A stretch of DNA of 64,000 nucleotides from Plantago major (Eukaryota > Streptophyta > Magnoliopsida > Lamiales > Plantaginaceae): NCBI GenBank assembly GCA_026545765.1, contig JAIFAC010000415.1:44013-108012 (forward strand), in the 5' to 3' direction. This document shows, one piece after another, positions 56,391 to 64,000 of this stretch (position 1 is the first letter of the stretch; each line of letters begins with the position of its first letter). Below the pieces are notes generated by a model. That model was not told where the DNA came from. It saw nothing but the letters and a program-made list of their open reading frames with translations, and did not search any database. The translations under genes and the position numbers were made by a program.

Positions 56391-56903
56391 AAATTCTAAG
56401 GTGTGTTAAAGGTACAGTGGAAGTTGAATTGTGGTATCCAAAAGAGAGTGGCTTGGTTTAGTCATATTCAGATGTCTTATGCTGGATCAATTGTTGATAG
56501 AAAAAGTACTTCAGGAACATGCCAATTCCTTGGTACTAGATTGATATCATGGTTCATCAAGAAGCAAAACTCAATTGCTACCTCAACCACAGAAACAGAG
56601 TATATTGATGCTGGGTGTTGTGATTCACAAATCTTGTGGATACAACAACAACTCCGAGACTATGAGATCAATGAAGAGAAAACTCCCATTTTATGTGACA
56701 ACACAAGTGCTATTGCCATAACTCAGAATCCTAAGTTTCATGCAAGAACAAAGCACATAGATGTTAGAGACCACTTCATTAGAGATCATGTTGAAAAAGG
56801 CAATATTGAGATACTCAAGATTGGTACAAAAGACCAACTTGCAGATATCTTCACAAAGACTCTGCAAGAAAGTAGATTCCTAACTTTGAGACATAGTCTT
56901 TGA
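56391..56903 (+). pseudogene. RNase H of Copia E
   Basis: Open from 56403: MSYAGSIVDRKSTSGTCQFL, LISWFIKKQNSIATSTTETE, ILCDNTSAIAITQNPKFHAR, KDQLADIFTKTLQESRF. Complete except for a short frameshift near the first aspartate motif (56460-56480). Confidence 0.88.
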
Positions 56904-56979
56904 TTAATGGAACTACCAAGGTGCTAAATTGGTCACTGAGACGGGAACTCAAGAAGCCAATAAGAGAAGAATAGGGGGT

Positions 56980-57480
56980 TGTTAAACGCAACGCGTTTTC
57001 GGCTAAACGCAACACAAATATTTTGTAAGTTGACGAAAATGCCCCTAGCTAAAAAAAACTTATGAAATACTAAAAATTTAAAAACTCAGATATACATACG
57101 AAAATATTATACTAACATGTACGATAGTAAATAACAAGAAACACAAATCCGAAAAAATTTTGAATTTTTTATTTTTTGCGAAAAATATTTCGGTTATAAA
57201 AATATTTAAAAAAACTTGAAGTAATTTCGAATTTTTTTTTTAAAAAAAAAAATAAAGGTTATGAAATGGCCTTTTAAAATCCATATTTTTAAATTGGCTT
57301 TTAAAACCCATTTCATGAATCGTTAAAACCGCCACCATAACTGTTTTTTTTTTTTCTAAAATTGAAAGTAATTTGAAATTTAAAATAATTAAAAAATACG
57401 AATAGATGTGGCTTTTTAAAATGCCAGGGTGATTTGGGTTTCAAACCGCCACATCCGATTCCTTATTTTTCGCTTTTTTA
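56980..57480 (+). repeat. MULE left terminal inverted repeat
   Basis: Pairs with 60160-60672. The inner part holds repeated words such as GGTTTTAAAACCG and AAACCGCCAC. Confidence 0.75.
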
Positions 57481-57643
57481 ATTTGTTTTTGTACTTTTTA
57501 ATTGGTTTTAAAACCGCCACCATAACTGGGTTTTTTTAATTTTTTTATTTTTTTTTACAAATTTCAAGTAATTTGGAAATTAAAAAAAAAGGAAATACGA
57601 AGTGGCCGGTTTTAAAACCGGCCCTATGGTTAATTTGATTTTG

Positions 57644-57795
57644 CAATTTTTTTTATCGCTTTGCATTTTTATTACATGTTTGTTTAATAACACTACTATA
57701 CATAAGACTTGTCTCGATAATGACCAATTGACATCGGTAGAATCCGCTCAAAATTTTAAATTTACATGTATTACTTAATCACGAGCTACTCAAAC
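57644..57795 (+). repeat. Direct repeat in MULE, copy 1
   Basis: Repeated almost exactly at 58153-58303; both contain CACTACTATACATAAGACTT and AATCACGAGCTACTCAAACA. Confidence 0.88.
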
Positions 57796-58152
57796 ATATG
57801 CGGCTTTTGGCTTCTCCGAAAGACATTGATTCAAAATTGAGAATGCCATTTTGAGAATCAAAAGAAACAGTATAAAACGATAAAATTGTTCTATAATTGG
57901 ACACTTAAATTTGATCATAGAACCATATCATCTCACCACTACTAGAATTCAAATGAACCTGGGCACTCACCTCACCATGAACACTTTATACTGCTGCAAT
58001 CAGCATGCCACTAATTTCGTAGTTTAGTGAGCTCATGGCATGCATATGATATGAGTAGATGGATTCCTACCAACACTATACTGTCATAGCTATGCGTTTT
58101 ATGTCTGGCATGCATTGAAAGACAGAGAAGATATATAGGCTTAAGTGTGCTC

Positions 58153-58303
58153 CAATTTTTTTTATCGCTTTATGCTTTTATTACATGTTTGTTTAATAAC
58201 ACTACTATACATAAGACTTGTCTCGATAATGACCAATTGACATCGATAATCCGCTGAAAATTTCAAATTTACATGTATTACTTAATCACGAGCTACTCAA
58301 ACA
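58153..58303 (+). repeat. Direct repeat in MULE, copy 2
   Basis: Second copy of 57644-57795, about 509 bases downstream, with a few differences at GGTAGAATCC/GATAATCC. Confidence 0.88.
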
Positions 58304-58639
58304 CTACAACGTAAACCACTGACGTAGCCGAACGGCATAATGTTGCTGCCAATGCGTTGTTCTTGCCTCAGTTTGATGCGCCCAGGTTGGCCAGAGTGGT
58401 GGAAGTGGACTTTCTCGGCCAACGCACAATCTAATGTAATGGTTGCCGTTGACAAACGCGATTGTCCACTCTTGATCTACCGGTGGGGGGTCCGGAGAAG
58501 CTGAATCCATGTCCGTATGACATTCCAAGGGCAAGTATGTGTGAGACCCATGTCTTACATATGAGGAGAATACCATGATACGTCGTGAGTCAAGTGCCAT
58601 ATCCGTAGTGTAAACCAATAAATGTCTTCGCTCACGCAT
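58304..58639 (-). pseudogene. OTU-like cysteine protease fragment in MULE
   Basis: The 111-residue product reads VFSSYVRHGSHTYLPL, WTIAFVNGNHYIRLCVGRES, PLPPLWPTWAHQ and WQQHYAVRLRQW. The FVNxNHY histidine segment followed by a PLPP-W motif and a C-terminal R-x-x-x-W helix is the end of the OTU-like proteins carried by some plant MULEs. The catalytic cysteine would lie upstream and is missing. I think it is a captured or decayed fragment, not a functional gene. The family assignment is from memory of motifs only. Confidence 0.5.
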
Positions 58640-58689
58640 GCTCCGTAAACCGCTTTAGTGCATTCGATATCCGTTGTTAGGCACATCTC

Positions 58690-58855
58690 TATTTGTCGAC
58701 AACCGTCATCGAAAGTGCCTGCGGTTTTGCAGCCTCGTTAACTAATGAGGTTGACTCAGACGATGGGGAGTCAGCACTTGCAAATCAAGATGCATACTGG
58801 GAATTGCAACACGATCAATTGCAAATGATAGATGGTCATTTTCACTGCAGTTTCT

Positions 58856-58922
<67 letters not shown>

Positions 58923-58957
58923 ATATATATATACATATATGTATATATATATATACA

Positions 58958-59021
<64 letters not shown>

Positions 59022-59820
59022 TTTTACATAACTTTAGAAAAGATCATTTCAATCAAGTCTTTAAACTATTTCAGGCGTGGATATACTGGTATTTTCTACA
59101 TCTTCAGAGATGGAACTTGGGAACCGACGATGAAGATTCTATACATCTTATGTACGTAATCGCATTGGACAATGTTAAACCAAATGAAGTATGACATTCA
59201 ATTAAGTTTTACTCTTCTTTCATTTTTTTAAAAAATTATATACACTTATGTTACTTTCTCATGAATAGGGTGAATTGACACCATTCGAACAATGGCGGAT
59301 GAGGCAAATTCCCATATCACAATATAGGGAATTATTCATTGTCAAGGTTATGGAGGCTTACATGCATCGTGTTATGCGGCAGCTCGATACCCCAAAGACA
59401 TTCCTAAGGAACCGATAAAACCATTGCTTGTACAGAGGCCACCACAACCATCACTTACCGATGTTCTCATTCCGCTCGACTCATTCAAGACTTCATGAAC
59501 TATCGATGTAATTTCGATCAACAAGTCATGAAAGTAATTTGTTATGAAACAATTCCAGACGTACGAATCGGTTTCGATAACGCACGATATCCAAGTGACA
59601 CCGCCCCAATCATTTAATCCAACTCAACAATTCCAACCACCACTATGGATCCAGCGGTATGTTTCATATACATTCAATATATACATACACGATGTTTGCT
59701 CGATTATCAAAATCCTTATTCCTATTTCATTTTTACTTATAGAGGCTACGAATGGTCGCGAATGCTCGGACGATCACTCCACTAAACAAAAGATATGCAG
59801 ATTTAAGACATATTAACGAT
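58690..59820 (+). other. MULE interior with short ORFs
   Basis: Contains fragments such as [20 protein letters not shown] and, after an AT repeat, [16 protein letters not shown]. These could be exons of a lost gene but I recognise no family. Confidence 0.35.
58859..59017. repeat. AT microsatellite in MULE
   Basis: Two long alternating AT runs separated by TATATGTATATA-like sequence. Open frames of alternating Tyr and Ile are artefacts of the repeat. Confidence 0.92.
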
Positions 59821-60159
59821 TGTTGATCAAGTTTAACACTTGCAAGATTTAATTCCAAATTAAGTATCTAGTCTTCCCCTAATACATCATATTAATGCTA
59901 TTTGATATTCTAGTCGATTGTATATTACTTTTGATGAAGTTATTGATGTAATATTTTCCTATTCAAGTTTGTATCGTTGTTCAAATTTCAAACCCGATTG
60001 CAAATTTGAATTAGCAAAACGAAAACAAACAAATAATTATATAAATCAATTTATAGGAAGGAAAAAATAGAATCAATTTCCATAATTAAAAATAAAATAA
60101 AACCAATTAAAACCAATTAAAAATACAATAACAAATTAAAAAAAAACAGAAAAAACTAG
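59821..60159. other. AT-rich MULE interior
   Basis: No gene or motif seen. Confidence 0.5.
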
Positions 60160-60672
60160 GACTGGATGTGGCGGTTTGAAAACCCATTTCACCATTCGCC
60201 GGCTTAAAACTGCCACATCCCATTTTCAGATTTTTTTTAATTTTTTTTTAAAATTTCCAAATTACTTTCAATTTTTAGAAAAAAAAAAGATACCCAGATT
60301 ATGAAACCGGCCATTTCACCATTTGGCCGGTTTTAAAATCGGCCAAATTAAGAAATGGCCGGTTTTAAAACTGACCATTTCATAACCTTTATTTTATTTT
60401 AAAAAAATTTTTTTTTTTTCGAAATTACTATAAGTTTTTTGTAAATATTTTTCTAACCGAAATATTTTTCGAAAAAAAAAAATTCAAAATTTTTTCCGAT
60501 TTGTGTTTACTGTTGTTATTTATTGTCCGACATGTTCAGATAATGTGTTCGTATGTATATACGAGTTTTTTAAATTTTTTCGTATTTCATAAGTTTTTTT
60601 TAGCTAGGGGCATTTTCGTCAACTTACAAAATATTTGTGTTGCGTTTAGCCAAAAACGCGCTGCATTTAACA
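60160..60672 (-). repeat. MULE right terminal inverted repeat
   Basis: Complement of 56980-57480. Confidence 0.75.
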
Positions 60673-60678
60673 TTGCTG

Positions 60679-61448
60679 GAAGAATAAGGCTTTCTGAGAA
60701 AGAAAGGCACTTAAAGAATGAAGGAGATATATGGACGGGAACCCGGATATCAAGGCTAAGTATAAAGTCGATAAAGAATTATCCCAAACGTATTCGACAC
60801 ATGAGGCCACTAAGTATGGGGAACACAAAAGAAGAGAAGTCGATAAACAGTACACTCGTCAAGTCAACTATCTCTTGTGTTTGAAAAATTTCCATTCTTG
60901 TGATAATTTTCAAACAATACTGGACGCTTAATTAATAAGCTCAGAAACCAGTTTGTCTCCTAGTTACAGGTTACTGAGAGTCGAAAATGACTCAGATAGC
61001 TATTAGTCAAATATTGGGCACAATTACATTTGTTGATTGATATCATTGCTGAGAAATCAATTTCAACCATTGAAAAATGGCGCTTGTAATTCAACGGATC
61101 AGATGAGTCTCTCAAGCCCACTAGTGCAGAAACCTAGTAATTGGCCCAACTAGCATTTAATGAAAAATCGCTTTTTCACCCACGCCTGTGCAGATTGCGA
61201 GATACATAGATACATAATTAATACATATATGTGTACTTGTATTGCTATATAAAGGAGATTTTGGCAAAGACAAACACTTTTGCCTAATTCCACATTCTAC
61301 CTAGCACAAAACAGCAAAACCTTCATCTTTTCTCTGCTAATCTTCTCTGAAAGTGTCTGAATTTCTGCTATGTTTTTCATAAAGAATCACGGAATCGATT
61401 TGACTTAACCTCTTTCGATCTTACCTCTCTACCACATCTATTTAAAGA
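60679..61448 (+). other. Region between RNase H and ORF3 in Copia E
   Basis: Corresponds to 43920-44642 in Copia 1 (shared GGGCACAATTACA-TTGTTGAT and TATATA-like leader). No gene. Confidence 0.6.
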
Positions 61449-64000
61449 GATGGCACAAAAAGAGCTAGATCTCGTAAGTCCGAAGTCACTACCTGCATCA
61501 CGAAAAGCAACCGGAGTTGATTGTCTTCAACAATCGATTTGTTGAGACTTTAACCTGCACCATTGGTCTTCAAATCACGTAATGATTTTGGGAGGCACTC
61601 TAATTGACGATACATGATGGGTGTTGCAACAAACCGATATCGCAAATTCTTGATTGTTTGAAAAGGCAAAAAATCAAGGAATTTGCTCTCGCTATTCCTG
61701 TGGGTGTATCCCTTCGATGTCTTGGAATTCTACAACAATTCCAAGATTGTTTCTAGATTGGTAATGGCAAGAAGTGTCCATCAAAACAAATGTCCAAGGA
61801 AACCAATTTTTTCCGGACCGTGTCTTCTCGTGGAATCTTCGACTCCTAACAAAGGAAATGACTTTGAAATAGACACTCGATGAAATCCTTGTTGAAGGAG
61901 TCAAGTCACTGACAAAGGATGTATGTGACCTTACCAACTGGAGCTTTATCTGATTTTACACTTACCAAAATCAAAACAAGACATATGGTTGAGCATCGAT
62001 GACGGCTCACATACTCCACAGATGTCTTGGGTCTACAAGGAGGAGCTTATCGATAAGTATGGAGAGATGGATGATAATGCTCCTTCTCAACACACAAGAT
62101 GACAAATGGAAAACCCATTCAATCGGGGTAAGTGCGCCTTCATGAATTCGGGCGATATAGCAATAAAATTTTGAACCCACAATTGTCAATGATCTTGCTA
62201 AACTAAACGACACTCGTGAGTTTTGGATCAAGATTTGCTACTTGATGGAAAAAGCTCGCTTTACCCTCGAGAGGAAGGTAAAATTTCCAACAAAGAATTT
62301 CATCCGTAAATTTGAGTATACAAACTTGATGAAGAAAGTCAGACTCAAAAGACCAAGAAAGGTTCTAGGAAAAGAAAGACCGAGGAGATATCTCGAGGGG
62401 TCTGTCATGACTAAGAAACCGTATCTTCCGTAGGAAGACAACGGCAAGAAAGAGGAAACTCCTATCGTGGAGGTTCGACAGACATTCACTCTAGTGCCGA
62501 CGAGGACACCAAAGTCAATGCATCCTTAGCACTTATTGAAGAAAGTAGAGACCACTTACACTTCTCGTCAAGAAGTAGATTAGTTAAACCACCCAATCTT
62601 AGAAAGGATTGAGGTTTTGAGGAAGTCCCAACTTCCAAGGTTGTCCGAGCAAGTAACTCTACCAGTAGCTATCCACTTTTGGTATGCAAGAGGCCCTGAG
62701 GAGGAGTAATGAGTTAGTACTAGAGGACACAACCAATGATTCAAGATTTAAAAATCTAACTCAAAAGATCCGATGCACCTCATACTTCCACACCTTCAAC
62801 GTCTATATTAGGATCACCACAACAACCACAACAGCCCTGCATGTATGAGGATGATGTTGAAATGATCCTCGAGTTTCAAAGATTTGATGATATACCAAAA
62901 TTTTATCAAGAAATTCTGCAAGAGAGTAGGTTCCAACCTTATCTCGAGAGGGATCAACGATGTTATGACTCGTGAAGATCAACCAGAAGGCAACTCATTC
63001 TAAGTCTCGTGAAAGGCATGAAGTGCCGTAAACTTCAAACAGAGTGAGGTCACTGACAACAAGACCAAGGTATGGAACCTGCATAAGTTCCAGATACCAA
63101 TCACTCGACATTGATCAGCATCGAGTGGTTTAAATTCCACTTTTCAAATTTATATGTTATATGTTTTGTTATTAATGTGATTAATCTTTGTTACAGTGAA
63201 AAAGAAACAAATGAAGGAGAGGCAAATTTAAAAGCTTCCATCTCGTAAGGAAGGAGAGGAAGTCGAAAACTTCCTTCACAACTGAGAAGGAGGATCAAGC
63301 CCCATCAACAAGGAATCTGAATCAGCCCCATGTGTAGCTAAAGATTCTAGTTTGAAATCTCGTAGATCTCCCTCCAATGAACTTTCTAACCTATTCTTAT
63401 GTTTCTTAAAGTGCTCAAACCGAGAAGAAAGATGATGTATGGCCAAAAGCAAAAGACATCGAGGATATACCGTAAACCTCAAAGGTTTCGAGAAACACAT
63501 ATCTGAGCCTCCCGTCAGAGAGGTAAACAACCAGACAATACCCTTGTGTGTGAAATCGCTAAATCTTTCCAAGTGTACTAACACTTTTTATTCTCGTGTT
63601 CAAAGAAATGAAGTCAAGAGGATAGATGCCAAAGTCTCCTACTAACCAGATATCTAAGGTCCTTCCACCTCACTAGTTAAACCATCTGAGTTGTTGAGAC
63701 ACAGTAATTCAAAAACTTGACACATTTGATACTCAGATATCTCGCATAAGTTTTGACACTTACTCAAAACTCCATTTTCGTCAGAACATTCTCGCCATAT
63801 GGTTCCTACCATCGATGAGGATCTCCTACAGCTTCAAGGATTATACCGCCTGCATACACCTTAGCCGCTTGCATATGGCGTAAAATAAGGAGCTCACAAT
63901 CATGAGATCATCGAATTTTGATGATCCTCAAGGTGAAGGGCACATGTATGATTTGGAGAACCATGCAAAACATGTTCCATATCGACAATATTCTTTTCCC
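61449..64000 (+). pseudogene. ORF3 (envelope-like region) of Copia E, continues past window
   Basis: ATG at 61449 after AAAGAG, as in Copia 1 at 44643. Fragments include SLDVLEFYNN-like residues near 61715, KARFTLERKVKFPTKNFIRK (62251-62310) and, at 62800-62850, a Pro/Gln-rich stretch matching 46060-46110. Many frame breaks. Its role is unknown; it is the second copy of the extra ORF and useful for aligning Copia 1. Confidence 0.55.

Larger units (their letters stand above)
56977..60678. mobile_element. MULE-type DNA transposon with long terminal inverted repeats
   Basis: The left end TGTTAAACGCAACGCGTTTT (56980) and the complement of the right end (TGTTAAATGCAGCGCGTTTT, 60672) pair, and the pairing continues through AACGCAACACAAATATTTTG and GAAAATGCCCCTAGC for about 500 bases. 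GAAGAATAGGG (56966) and GAAGAATAAGG (60679) flank it as a candidate 9-11-bp target duplication with one mismatch. Mutator-like elements have long inverted repeats and 9-bp duplications. No transposase is seen; an OTU-like fragment lies inside. It sits in Copia E just after RNase H. Confidence 0.78.
53041..64000 (+). mobile_element. SIRE-like Copia element (Copia E), 5' part missing
   Basis: The same family as Copia 1. It begins abruptly in the linker before reverse transcriptase, continues through RT, RNase H and ORF3, and leaves the window. A LINE (53746-55905) splits RT and a MULE (56977-60678) lies just after RNase H. Its ORFs are less interrupted than those of Copia 1. Confidence 0.83.

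Noticed and set aside
58693-59194. ORFs with long Tyr-Ile runs
   Set aside because: Translation of an AT microsatellite.

Overview
The window looks like repeat-rich DNA from an angiosperm, probably a eudicot. It is almost entirely transposable elements nested in one another: AT-rich, with Athila-type Ty3/gypsy elements, SIRE-like Ty1/copia elements carrying an extra ORF after RNase H, CACTA, hAT and MULE DNA transposons, and a LINE remnant. Copy identity and species cannot be fixed from the sequence alone. I see no convincing host gene, tRNA or rRNA, and nothing prokaryotic. Nearly every coding region is broken, so most are called pseudogenes.

Layout, left to right. 1-1649: the 3' end and 3' LTR of a SIRE-like Copia (copy 0), inserted in a CACTA element. 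1650-4256: the 3' part of that CACTA, with ORF1 exons, subterminal repeats and a terminal repeat ending in GTAGTG. 4257-10133: Athila-like element A (+), which has gag and protease but no reverse transcriptase; the CACTA sits in its 5' LTR. 10134-10741: the end of an older related LTR, followed by a degenerate plant-transposon-protein ORF (10742-11490) and another LTR (11808 to about 12560). 12561-15613: an old element of which an LTR end, a Met-tRNA primer site and a tandem repeat survive. 15614-23825: Athila-like element B (-), with two LTRs, a gag and a second ORF, but no pol. 23826-30214: a broken CACTA ORF1-type gene interrupted by a hAT element (24928-28408) with a perfect 8-bp target duplication. 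30215-34641: Athila element C (+), LTR-gag-protease-RT, cut inside RT. 34642-36167 plus 36168-36355 and 51845-53040: element D (-), an LTR of the same family as C in opposite orientation. 36356-51839: a two-LTR Copia (Copia 1) inserted in D with a 5-bp duplication GATTT. 53041-64000: a second Copia of the same family (Copia E), lacking its 5' part, interrupted by a LINE (53746-55905) and by a MULE with about 500-bp terminal inverted repeats (56977-60678).

How they may interact (inference): A and B lack the polymerase region but keep LTRs, tRNA primer sites, polypurine tracts and a 3' non-coding block also found in D, so they look like non-autonomous partners of Athila elements such as C/D. 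The C LTR and the D LTR form a long inverted repeat that could yield hairpin RNA if transcribed from the C promoter.

A caution for any reader: between about 36 and 64 kb many frameshifts and stops fall where relatives have CAG or CTG, replaced by CG, CGTA, CCG or CTC. This looks more like a base-calling or polishing artefact at methylated CHG sites than like decay, so several pseudogene calls there may be wrong.
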